This document shows, in pieces, positions 40,976 through 48,253 of a stretch of DNA of 48,253 bases. Position 1 is the stretch's first letter. Each line of letters starts with the position of its first letter. The notes under the pieces are model-generated. The model saw only the letters and a program-made list of their open reading frames with translations, had not been told where the DNA came from and made no database searches. The position numbers and the translations under genes were made by a program. Source of the DNA: an uncultured Parabacteroides sp. (GTDB lineage Bacteria; Bacteroidota; Bacteroidia; Bacteroidales; Tannerellaceae); the NCBI RefSeq assembly GCF_947855115.1, contig NZ_CANTZW010000031.1:1-48253 (forward strand), given 5' to 3'.

Positions 40976-41548
40976 TTATTTTACGTTATTAATCGCTTCC
41001 TTGACACGATCGAAGATTTCCTCGATTGTTCCCATACCTTTGATGGCTACATGCTTACCCTCACCTACATAATAGTCGGCCAAAGGAGCTGTTTGAGTAT
41101 GGTAAACATCTAGTCTCGATTTGATGGTCTCCAAATTATCATCTGAACGTCCGGACACTTTACCACGTTCCAATAGACGTTTGATCAACTCCTCTTCTTC
41201 CACTTGAAGGTTTAACATAACGGAAACGTCTGTGCCGCGCTCGTTCAACATCTTTTTCAAAGCCTTCGCTTGAGGGATCGTACGAGGGAAACCATCGAAG
41301 ATTACACCTTTAGCCGGTTTCTTGCTATCCAACACATTCGCCAACATATCAACGATCAATTCGTCCGGTACTAATTGCCCTTTCTCAATATAATCCTTAG
41401 CGATCTTACCTAGCTCGGTCTCAGCCTTCATCTCTCCACGCAAAACATCGCCTGTAGAGATATGATCCAAACCGTATTCTTTAATAATCAACTCACTTTG
41501 TGTTCCCTTTCCTGAACCGGGAGCACCAAAAATAACCACGTTCAACAT
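40976..41548 (-). CDS. adk: Adenylate kinase
   Basis: Adk interconverts ATP + AMP and two ADP. The 190-residue protein has the P-loop FGAPGSGKGTQ, the AMP-binding GLDHISTGDVLRGE and FDGFPRTIPQA, and the short LID (GRSDDN), so it is a short-form, zinc-free enzyme. It heads the adk-obgE-pgeF unit; hpt lies upstream on the same strand with a 131-bp gap that contains short TTGATAGCCGATAATTGACAG-type repeats. Confidence 0.95.
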   Translation of the reverse strand: MLNVVIFGAPGSGKGTQSELIIKEYGLDHISTGDVLRGEMKAETELGKIAKDYIEKGQLVPDELIVDMLANVLDSKKPAKGVIFDGFPRTIPQAKALKKMLNERGTDVSVMLNLQVEEEELIKRLLERGKVSGRSDDNLETIKSRLDVYHTQTAPLADYYVGEGKHVAIKGMGTIEEIFDRVKEAINNVK

Positions 41549-41679
41549 AAAACTTCATTTTTAGTTGATAGCCGATAATTGACAGCCGACAGTTATTTCC
41601 CATCATCTATCACTCATCAACTACCAGTATCATTATACATTAAATATATATATATCAAAAATAAACAACCAATCTCACC

Positions 41680-42222
41680 CTATAAATTCTCAACGACCTT
41701 ATAAATATCTTTATACGAACGCCCCAATTCATCATAATCCAAACCATGCCCTACGATAAAATCAGCAGGAATCCGTAAGCCCACATAATCCGGAGCCAGC
41801 TCACATTTCAAGGATTCCGGTTTGAAAAGCATCGTTGCCAATCTCACATCGGCAGCCCCCTCGCTCCGAAGCTTCTCCATCACGTAACTCATCGTAAAGC
41901 CCGTATCGATAATATCTTCCAGCAAGATCACCATACGTCCTCGAAAACCGGCCTGCACAGGCATGATCTCATTCAATATACCCGTACTGGAAGTCCCTTG
42001 ATAGGAGGAATAACGAGCGAATGTCAGCTCATACGGCGCATCCAGCTCACGCATCAGTTCCGCGACAAACATAAAAGCTCCGTTTAGCACACCCACGAAT
42101 AGCGGATTCTTCCCCTCCACATCCGCTTTAATCTGAACGGCCATTCTAGCGATAGCCGCCTGAATATCCGACTCCGGAATAAACAGCTCAAATTCTTTGT
42201 CTTTTAGACGAATCCTGTCCAT
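41680..42222 (-). CDS. hpt: Hypoxanthine phosphoribosyltransferase
   Basis: Hpt salvages hypoxanthine and guanine with PRPP. The 180-residue protein starts MDRIRLKDKEFELFIPE, has the GVLNGAFMF loop and the PRPP motif VILLEDIIDTGFT, and LRIPADFIVGHGLDYDE near the end. The longer open frame (to 42405) crosses the promoter and was rejected. Confidence 0.94.
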   Translation of the reverse strand: MDRIRLKDKEFELFIPESDIQAAIARMAVQIKADVEGKNPLFVGVLNGAFMFVAELMRELDAPYELTFARYSSYQGTSSTGILNEIMPVQAGFRGRMVILLEDIIDTGFTMSYVMEKLRSEGAADVRLATMLFKPESLKCELAPDYVGLRIPADFIVGHGLDYDELGRSYKDIYKVVENL

Positions 42223-42245
42223 AAATCTTTCGGTTTTCGAAGGGA

Positions 42246-42276
42246 CAAATGTACAACTTTTTCGGCGATGCACAAA
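42246..42276 (-). promoter_or_regulatory. Promoter of hpt
   Basis: Minus strand -33 TTTG (42273-42276) and -7 TACATTTG (42246-42253), 19 bp apart, 24 bp before the chosen hpt ATG. It is one of the best matches in the window. Confidence 0.7.
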
Positions 42277-42305
42277 AAAGTGTAGTAACATACCAAAGTT
42301 TGTTA

Positions 42306-42313
42306 TACATTTG
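42306..42313 (+). promoter_or_regulatory. -7 element of nnr
   Basis: TACATTTG on the plus strand, 33 bp before the ATG at 42346, back to back with the hpt promoter. Confidence 0.5.
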
Positions 42314-42345
42314 TAAGCAGAATAAACCCTCAGATATCTAGAATT

Positions 42346-43857
42346 ATGATTAAGATATTCGCTACAGACAAGGTAAAGGAGCTCGACCAGTATACGATTC
42401 AACACGAGCCAATTAGTTCGATCGACCTAGTGGAACGTGCCGCTACGATGTTCGTCCATGAGTTTTGTCGACGCTACTCTAAACAGATCCGTATCGTGAT
42501 TTTTGCCGGTCAAGGCAACAACGGCGCTGACGCTCTGGCTATCGCTCGCCTTCTAAACGAGGAATCATACCGGGTAGAGACATATTTGTTCAATCCGACA
42601 GAGCATTTGTCCGTGGAATGTGAGCAAAACAAACAGCGACTGCTTAATATGGAACGGATCGAGTTTACAGAAGTCGTCCACGACTTTGAGCCACCAACGT
42701 TAACAGACCGGGACGTAGTGATCGACGGATTGTTCGGTTCGGGATTAAACCGTCCTCTTACCGGAGGTTTCGCCGCTATGGTCAATTACATCAACCAGTC
42801 TGAAGCGGAAGTCGTAGCGATCGATATCCCTTCCGGCTTGTTCGGGGAAGATAATCGTAAGAATGACTCCGGAGCAATCATTAGGGCAAACCTAACCTTG
42901 ACATTCGGTTTCCCTAAGCTGGCGTTTCTTTTTCCTGAGAACGGGAAATACGTAGGCGAATGGAAAATACTAGACATCGGAATCCATCCAGACGCGATTT
43001 ACGAGACAGCTTCTCCTTATTCATTAGTCACAGAGGAAGACATATCCATGTCTCTTATGCCTCGTGAACGTTTCTCTCATAAAGGAACCTTCGGGCATGC
43101 CTTACTAATTGCGGGAAGCAAAGGAAAGATGGGAGCCGCCCTATTATCAGCTAGGGCTTGTTTACGTAGCGGAGCCGGATTATTGACCGTACATATCCCG
43201 ACCCGGGGCGAATCAATCTTTCAGACCGCTTTCCCGGAAGCAATGATAAGTTTAGACGCAAATCAGGATTACTTCTCTACGGTTCCAGAGATCGGTAATT
43301 ATTCCGCTGTAGGTATGGGGCCGGGCCTCGGACAGCACTTGGAATCTGCCGCCGCAATCGAGCGTATCCTGCAATCCAGCGCAAAACCGGTCGTTATCGA
43401 TGCGGATGCTATTAATATAATGGCATCAAACAAGGATTTATTCAATAAGATACCACCACGAAGTATCCTTACTCCCCATCCGAAAGAATTCGATCGTATC
43501 GCGGGTGAGAGCACGAACTCATACGATCGTTTGATGAAAGCGCAATCTTTCGCTGTCGAACATAAGATTTGCATTGTATTGAAAGGTGCTTATACCGCTA
43601 TCTGTTCCCCTACGGGAAACATCTATTTTAATAGTTGCGGAAATCCAGGCATGGCGACCGCAGGTAGCGGAGATGTACTGACAGGTATCATCCTCGGCTT
43701 ATTAGCACAAGGCTATTCCCCGGAAACCGCTGCCGCAGTCGGAGTGTTCTTGCACGGTACAGCCGGTGATTTAGCCGCCACCTTCCACTCTGAAGAAAGC
43801 ATGATAGCTAGCGATATCACGGATATGCTGGGAAAAGCGTTTAAGCAAATCAAATAA
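42346..43857 (+). CDS. nnr: Bifunctional NAD(P)H-hydrate epimerase / ADP-dependent dehydratase
   Basis: Nnr repairs damaged NAD(P)H hydrates. The N-terminal YjeF_N epimerase domain (residues 1-215) has FAGQGNNGADALAIARLL and VIDGLFGSGLNRPL; the C-terminal ribokinase-like dehydratase domain (about 230-500) has HKGTFGHALLIAGSKGKMGA, VGMGPGLGQ, LTPHPKEFDR and NPGMATAGSGDVLTGI with the catalytic Asp. Both parts are complete. It is a single gene, divergent from hpt. Confidence 0.95.
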   Translation: MIKIFATDKVKELDQYTIQHEPISSIDLVERAATMFVHEFCRRYSKQIRIVIFAGQGNNGADALAIARLLNEESYRVETYLFNPTEHLSVECEQNKQRLLNMERIEFTEVVHDFEPPTLTDRDVVIDGLFGSGLNRPLTGGFAAMVNYINQSEAEVVAIDIPSGLFGEDNRKNDSGAIIRANLTLTFGFPKLAFLFPENGKYVGEWKILDIGIHPDAIYETASPYSLVTEEDISMSLMPRERFSHKGTFGHALLIAGSKGKMGAALLSARACLRSGAGLLTVHIPTRGESIFQTAFPEAMISLDANQDYFSTVPEIGNYSAVGMGPGLGQHLESAAAIERILQSSAKPVVIDADAINIMASNKDLFNKIPPRSILTPHPKEFDRIAGESTNSYDRLMKAQSFAVEHKICIVLKGAYTAICSPTGNIYFNSCGNPGMATAGSGDVLTGIILGLLAQGYSPETAAAVGVFLHGTAGDLAATFHSEESMIASDITDMLGKAFKQIK

Positions 43858-44198
43858 GCAGGCAAAAAACAACTAACATTTTTACTCTCATTTATTCCAT
43901 TACTACCACTATTCCATATATAGCACTGACTTACAGCGCAGATATAGAATAGTGGTAGTAAATTCATCAAGGTACCCAAAAGCCTTTTGCTATCACTTTC
44001 CAGCATATTCTCTTCAATGAAGATAAATACCACTTGAAATCACCAAAAAGTTTCTACACTTGAAAGTATAACTTCGATTATCCTGTATTTCCGTTAAAAT
44101 AAATAAAATAAGGGGAAAGGGCTTACGTAAACCTCGCCTTTTGGTTGTCTCATATAAAAACACCGACAAATTTGTATTAACAATAAAGCTATACGTAC
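43858..44198. other. 341-bp intergenic region before exported cluster 2
   Basis: No gene is seen. It holds the inverted repeat at 43900-43961 and an AT-rich leader. A clear TAnnTTTG promoter for the DUF1080 gene was not found, so that promoter may be activator-dependent or use another sigma factor. Confidence 0.5.
43900..43961. repeat. 15-bp perfect inverted repeat with structured loop
   Basis: TTACTACCACTATTC (43900-43914) and its exact complement (43947-43961) flank a 32-base loop that can itself pair (ATAT/ATAT, then CTG/CAG). No T-run follows directly, so it may be a regulatory hairpin or a terminator for nnr. Confidence 0.6.
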
Positions 44199-45467
44199 AT
44201 GAAAATAACAATCGTATCGTTCGCAATGGCTACTGTTTTCGGTTTGATCGCCTGTGATAATACGAAGCATAACACATTGACCGAACAAGAAAAAGCAGAA
44301 GGCTGGGAATTACTATTCGATGGGGAAACCTTGAATGGATGGCGAGACTATAACGGAACCGCATTAACCGGACCTTGGGAAGTCGTGAACGGAACCATCC
44401 AAGCAGACGGGCGAGGCAGTGATGCCAGCGGATACATCGTCACCGATAAAGCCTATGAGAATTTCGAACTTTCGTGGGACTGGAAAATCTCAAAAGGGGG
44501 TAATAGCGGCTTATTGTATCATGTAGTGGAACGTCCTCAATTCCCGGTTCCCTACATTACCGGTCCAGAGTATCAATTGATCGATGATATCAATTTCGCA
44601 GAGCCATTGGAAGATTGGCAACGTTGCGGAGTGGATTACGCAATGTATTTACCGGACTTCAACACGATAAAAGTACATCCAGCCGGAGAATGGAACAATT
44701 CTAAGATTATTTTCGACAACGGGCATGTTTCCTATTTTATGAACGGGCATAAAACCATTGAGTTCGACACATGGTCCGATGATTGGTTTGCCCGCAAGAA
44801 CAGTGGCAAATGGGCTGACGCACCCGAATACGGATTGGCTCATAAAGGTTTGATCTGCCTGCAAGATCATGGTTACCCCGCATGGTTCCGCAATATTAAG
44901 ATAAAGGAACTCCCCCGTAAATCACGAGAGGTTCATTTATTCAACGGTGAGGACATTACAAACTGGGATAAATACGGAACAGAATTATGGTATGTAAAAG
45001 ACGGTTTGTTAATTTGCGAAAGTGGTCCGGATAAGCAATACGGATATCTAGCCACCCGGGAATATTACGATGATTTTGACCTTACCGTAGAATTTAAGCA
45101 AGAAGCGGATGGCAATTCAGGTGTATTTATTCGTTCCTTTGTAGAAGAAAAAGATGTAAAAGTAAACGGCTGGCAAGTAGAAGTTGCCCCCAAGGGTTTT
45201 GATACAGGCGGTATCTATGAATCGTATGGCCGAGGATGGTTGATACAGATCCCGGACGAGAAAGAGAATATATTGAAACAAGGAGAATGGAATATAATGC
45301 GTATCCGGGTACAAGGAGATAGTGTACAGACTTGGCTCAACGGAGAAGAGATGGTAAACATACGGGACGAGAAAATCGGAGCCGGACAAGGACGTATCGC
45401 ATTACAAATACATGATGGTGGAGGCATCAAGGTTCTTTGGCGCAATCTCCATTTAAGAACATTATAG
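44199..45467 (+). CDS. Lipoprotein with two DUF1080 domains
   Basis: A 422-residue lipoprotein (MKITIVSFAMATVFGLIA then CDN; Cys19 likely lipidated) with two DUF1080 domains in tandem. Domain 1 (about 30-245) has LLFDGETLNGWRDYNG, NFELSWDWKIS, NSGLLYHVV, GPEYQLIDD and PAGEWNNSKI and closely matches the cluster-1 protein. Domain 2 (about 246-422) has HLFNGEDITNWDKYG, YYDDFDLTVEFKQ, NSGVFIRSF and GWQVEV. DUF1080 is tied to cleavage of 3-keto glycosides. The second domain may bind glycan or be a second active site. First gene of exported cluster 2. Confidence 0.86.
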   Translation: MKITIVSFAMATVFGLIACDNTKHNTLTEQEKAEGWELLFDGETLNGWRDYNGTALTGPWEVVNGTIQADGRGSDASGYIVTDKAYENFELSWDWKISKGGNSGLLYHVVERPQFPVPYITGPEYQLIDDINFAEPLEDWQRCGVDYAMYLPDFNTIKVHPAGEWNNSKIIFDNGHVSYFMNGHKTIEFDTWSDDWFARKNSGKWADAPEYGLAHKGLICLQDHGYPAWFRNIKIKELPRKSREVHLFNGEDITNWDKYGTELWYVKDGLLICESGPDKQYGYLATREYYDDFDLTVEFKQEADGNSGVFIRSFVEEKDVKVNGWQVEVAPKGFDTGGIYESYGRGWLIQIPDEKENILKQGEWNIMRIRVQGDSVQTWLNGEEMVNIRDEKIGAGQGRIALQIHDGGGIKVLWRNLHLRTL

Positions 45468-45495
45468 CATATCGTTTTCTTAAAATTTAATAGTT

Positions 45496-47010
45496 ATGAA
45501 AAACATTTCGAGAAGAAGTTTCCTGAAGACCGGAGCCGTAGCGGCAGCCGGACTGACAATTGTTCCGGGTTCCGTACTCGGTAAATCCTTCGGTTATACT
45601 GCGCCTAGTGACAAACTAAATATAGCGGGTATCGGTGTCGGAGGTATGGGACGTCGAAATCTGGCCAATATGAGCACAGAGAATATCGTAGCCTTATGTG
45701 ACGTAGATTGGCATTATGCAGATAAAACCTTCAAGGATTATCCAAAGGCTAAACGTTTTAAAGACTGGCGTGTCATGTTCGATGAAATGGGAAAATCCAT
45801 TGATGCAATCATGGTAGCCACCCCAGACCATACACATGCCGGCGTAACCGCCCATGCGATTACCCTAGGTAAGCATTGCTATACACAGAAACCGCTTACC
45901 CATTCCGTTTACGAATCACGTTTACTTACCAAACTGGCGAAGAAATACAAAGTAGCTACCCAGATGGGTAACCAAGGAAACTCATTCGACTGGTGTCGGC
46001 AAATCTCAGAGTGGATACAGTCTGGAGTAATCGGCGACGTATATGAGGTACATTGTTGGACAGACCGTCCTATCTGGCCCCAAGGCTTGATGAAACCGAG
46101 TGATGCCCCGAAATGCCCCAAAACATTGGATTGGGATTTGTGGATCGGACCGGCCCAAAAGCGACCATATAATCCGGTCTACACACCTTGGAACTGGCGC
46201 GGATGGTGGGATTTCGGAACCGGAGCTTTGGGGGATATGGCCTGCCATATTATGGACCCTCTGTATTGGGCACTCGACCTGAAATATCCGACCAGCGTAA
46301 TCGGGAGCTCCACCCTGAGTAATCTGTACTCGCCTCCTCATGCACAGATCGTAACGTATAGATTCCCTGCACGTCCACCAAAAGGAAATGTCAAAATGCC
46401 GGAAGTAAAAGTATATTGGTATGATGGAGGCCTGATGCCTCCCCGCCCGGAAGAATTGAAAGATGGGCAGATGATGGGTGATGAGAATGGTGGTATCATC
46501 TTCATCGGTACGAAAGGAAAGATCATGACGGGCTGTTACGGAATGAATCCGACCTTATTACCTGTTTCCGATATGGAGCATTTCAACCAGCCTAAACCGA
46601 CAATTCCAAGAGTGAAAGGTGGAAATGGCGACATATGGTCTACTAACGCCCATGAACAAGACTGGATACGCGCTTGCAAGGAATCTCCGGAAAACCGTAA
46701 AGAAGCCTCTTCCAATTTCCAGTTCTCTGGCCCCTTCAACGAGATGGTGGTAATGGGAGTTTTAGCCGTTCGCCTCTCCGGATTGCAAGGCTTGCATCGT
46801 GAGTTAAAATGGGATGGAGAGAATATGCGGTTTACGAATATCTCCCCGAACGATAAGATCAAGATCGTTACAGTGGATGATTTCAAAGTAATCGATGGAG
46901 ATCCCCGTTTCGATCGTCGCTTTGCCGAATTTAATGCCGCAGAGATGGCCAATGAATGGATCAAGCATACATATAACAATGGTTTCTCTTTACCGGATAT
47001 GCCAAGATAA
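45496..47010 (+). CDS. Tat-exported Gfo/Idh/MocA oxidoreductase, cluster 2
   Basis: A 504-residue paralogue of the 13223-14704 protein. It has a twin-arginine signal (SRRSFLKTGAVAAAGLTIVP), Rossmann motif GIGVGGMGRRN, the family Lys in TQKPLTHS, and shared blocks (KKYKVATQMGNQGNS; TPWNWRGWWDFGTGALGDM; HEQDWIRACKESPENR). Differences lie mainly in the middle (residues 270-380), which probably sets the substrate. It is 28 bp after the DUF1080 gene and 22 bp before the TIM-barrel gene. Confidence 0.88.
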   Translation: MKNISRRSFLKTGAVAAAGLTIVPGSVLGKSFGYTAPSDKLNIAGIGVGGMGRRNLANMSTENIVALCDVDWHYADKTFKDYPKAKRFKDWRVMFDEMGKSIDAIMVATPDHTHAGVTAHAITLGKHCYTQKPLTHSVYESRLLTKLAKKYKVATQMGNQGNSFDWCRQISEWIQSGVIGDVYEVHCWTDRPIWPQGLMKPSDAPKCPKTLDWDLWIGPAQKRPYNPVYTPWNWRGWWDFGTGALGDMACHIMDPLYWALDLKYPTSVIGSSTLSNLYSPPHAQIVTYRFPARPPKGNVKMPEVKVYWYDGGLMPPRPEELKDGQMMGDENGGIIFIGTKGKIMTGCYGMNPTLLPVSDMEHFNQPKPTIPRVKGGNGDIWSTNAHEQDWIRACKESPENRKEASSNFQFSGPFNEMVVMGVLAVRLSGLQGLHRELKWDGENMRFTNISPNDKIKIVTVDDFKVIDGDPRFDRRFAEFNAAEMANEWIKHTYNNGFSLPDMPR

Positions 47011-47032
47011 ACCTTTTTAATAGAATTCGAAT

Positions 47033-47887
47033 ATGATAAAATATATCTATAAAATAATGATAGCCCTTGCTTGCTGCCTGCTGGTTATTCCAACCGAGGC
47101 ACAAACGAAAGCAGAGAAGAATGGATGGCGTCTGGGCATGCAATCCTATAGTTTCCACTTATATCCTTTAACGGTAGCTCTTGATAAGACACAAGAACTC
47201 GGATTAAAATATATAGAGATTTACCCCGGTCATAAACTCGGTGGAAAATGGGGAGATAAGGTATTCGACTTCAACCTTGACACACAAACCCAAAAAGAGA
47301 TCAAGGAACTAGCTGCCTCAAAAGGCATCAAGATTATAGGAACCGGAGTGTATGTAGCCGAAAAATCTTCTGATTGGGAAAAGATGTTCAAGTTCGCCAA
47401 AGCGATGGATATGGAATTCATTACTTGCGAACCGGCTTTAAGTGATTGGGACTTGGTAGAAAAATTGTCTAAACAATACAATATCAAGATCTCCGTACAC
47501 AACCATCCACAACCTTCCGAATATTGGAAACCTGAGAATCTATTGAAAGCCATCTCCGGACGTAGCCACTTATTAGGTTCTTGTTCCGATGTGGGACACT
47601 GGCGCCGGGAAGGATTAAATCAGATTGATTGTTTAAAGCAACTCAAAGGCCGGATCATCTCCCTGCATTTCAAGGATATAGCTCTGAAGGAATCAGGGGA
47701 GAAAGAACAACACGACGTAATCTGGGGTACAGGTATCCTTGATGTAAAAGGTATGTTGAAAGAACTAAAAGCCCAGGATTTCAAAGGAGTATTCTCTATC
47801 GAGTATGAATATAATTGGGAAAACTCCGTTCCAGATATAAGAGAATGCATACAATATTTTAATAAAATTACAAATGAGATTTTATAA
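47033..47887 (+). CDS. Exported xylose-isomerase-like TIM-barrel isomerase/epimerase, cluster 2
   Basis: A 284-residue protein with a signal peptide (IMIALACCLLVIPTEAQT, cleavage near residue 23) and an AP_endonuc_2 TIM barrel. The likely metal ligands are in CEPALS, VHNHPQP, CSDVGHWRR and SIEYEYN. It is the paralogue of the 14707-15522 protein, with clear similarity along the length. Last gene of cluster 2; a strong hairpin follows. Confidence 0.84.
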   Translation: MIKYIYKIMIALACCLLVIPTEAQTKAEKNGWRLGMQSYSFHLYPLTVALDKTQELGLKYIEIYPGHKLGGKWGDKVFDFNLDTQTQKEIKELAASKGIKIIGTGVYVAEKSSDWEKMFKFAKAMDMEFITCEPALSDWDLVEKLSKQYNIKISVHNHPQPSEYWKPENLLKAISGRSHLLGSCSDVGHWRREGLNQIDCLKQLKGRIISLHFKDIALKESGEKEQHDVIWGTGILDVKGMLKELKAQDFKGVFSIEYEYNWENSVPDIRECIQYFNKITNEIL

Positions 47888-47917
47888 TAGGGATTAGCAT
47901 TAATCAACAGGTAGTAG

Positions 47918-47966
47918 GCGTATAAGCTCTAGGAGTGTTCTCCTCGCTTATACGCTCCACCCTTTT
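47918..47966 (+). terminator. Terminator after exported cluster 2
   Basis: GCGTATAAGC (47918-47927) pairs exactly with GCTTATACGC (47946-47955), with an inner AGGAG/CTCCT stem and a TGTT loop. A short T-run (CCTTTT) follows 8 bases later. Confidence 0.7.
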
Positions 47967-47986
47967 AAAACATACATGGGAATAAA

Positions 47987-48253
47987 ATGGCATCTGATAA
48001 TAAAATAATCGAATTGATCAAACAAGGAGATATAGCCACCTTTAATGCCCTGTTTAAGTCTGTTTACCTCCAACTCTATATACACTGCCGGAAATTTATC
48101 CCCAACCCGGAAGACGCTAAAGATATTTTACAGAACGTCTTCCTCCGTTTCTGGGAAAAGCGGGAAGAGATAGATATTCACACGTCTTTAAACGCCTATT
48201 TATATCGGGCAATACAGAATGAATGCCTCAATTACCTGCGTTCTACCAGAACT
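47987..48253 (+). CDS. ECF-type RNA polymerase sigma-70 factor, 5' part
   Basis: The first 89 codons of a sigma factor cut off by the window edge. The start MASDNKIIELIKQGD is typical of Bacteroidota ECF sigma factors. Region 2 is visible: FNALFKSVYLQLYIHCRKF, then NPEDAKDILQNVFLRFWEK, then LNAYLYRAIQNECLNYLR. Genes of this kind usually precede a FecR-like anti-sigma and a SusC/SusD pair in glycan-use loci, so a transport locus may lie just outside the window. It is a new unit after a terminator. Confidence 0.85.
   Translation, partial: MASDNKIIELIKQGDIATFNALFKSVYLQLYIHCRKFIPNPEDAKDILQNVFLRFWEKREEIDIHTSLNAYLYRAIQNECLNYLRSTRT

Noticed and set aside
42223..42405. N-terminal extension of hpt
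   Set aside because: The extension crosses the well-matched hpt promoter and the start of nnr.

Overview
The window looks like chromosome from a gut Bacteroidales bacterium, most like Parabacteroides (inference from protein sequences remembered for that group; no search was run). The evidence is a long Bacteroidota-type NusB, the lineage markers GldH and a DUF5606-like protein, a Bacteroides-type serine palmitoyltransferase, few Shine-Dalgarno sequences, and many promoters with the Bacteroidota -7 element TAnnTTTG. Most of the window is housekeeping DNA, with three accessory carbohydrate blocks and one repeat-rich intergenic island. No tRNA, rRNA, CRISPR array or intact insertion sequence was seen.

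Layout. 1-3.5 kb: nusB, yajC, a YbbR-like gene, coaE and a DUF5606-like gene. 3.6-4.4 kb: a secreted esterase-like protein. 4.5-11.2 kb: an apparent operon of a ROK sugar kinase, a NanE-like 2-epimerase, a glycyl radical enzyme (GRE) and its radical-SAM activase, followed by a sugar O-acetyltransferase and a convergent AraC-type regulator. 11.3-15.5 kb: exported cluster 1 (DUF1080 lipoprotein, endonuclease/exonuclease/phosphatase-fold lipoprotein, Tat-type Gfo/Idh/MocA oxidoreductase, exported xylose-isomerase-like TIM barrel). 15.7-19.9 kb: lon, trmN6-type methyltransferase, lipid kinase. 20-23.4 kb: serine palmitoyltransferase, ricT-like gene, gldH. 23.4-30.7 kb, minus strand: purH-mreB-mreC-mreD-mrdA-rodA. 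30.7-32.0 kb: about 1.3 kb with little or no coding, holding two 22-bp-period repeat arrays and a MITE-like element with 28-bp perfect inverted ends. 32.0-35.5 kb: an ABC-F ATPase overlapping an LTA-synthase-like membrane sulfatase. 35.6-42.2 kb, minus strand: rny, zapA, a coiled-coil gene, a small wHTH gene, a B3/4-domain gene, pgeF, obgE, adk, hpt. 42.3-43.9 kb: nnr. 44.2-47.9 kb: exported cluster 2 (tandem-DUF1080 lipoprotein, Tat Gfo/Idh/MocA, TIM barrel). 48.0 kb to the edge: start of an ECF sigma factor.

How the genes work together. Exported clusters 1 and 2 are paralogous and match the logic of the 3-keto-glycoside route described in Bacteroides: oxidise the C3 hydroxyl, break the glycosidic bond by elimination or hydrolysis of the keto sugar, then process the product. 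Here every component appears to be exported. The GRE operon is the best candidate for an undescribed pathway: kinase and 2-epimerase point to a sugar 6-phosphate, and the GRE has the Cys-x-Glu active site typical of radical eliminases. Its NanE-like partner keeps the presumed catalytic Lys and Glu but has a changed active-site loop, so the substrate may not be ordinary ManNAc-6-phosphate. Two GAGTACTC palindromes 22 bp apart upstream of the operon promoter are a plausible operator.
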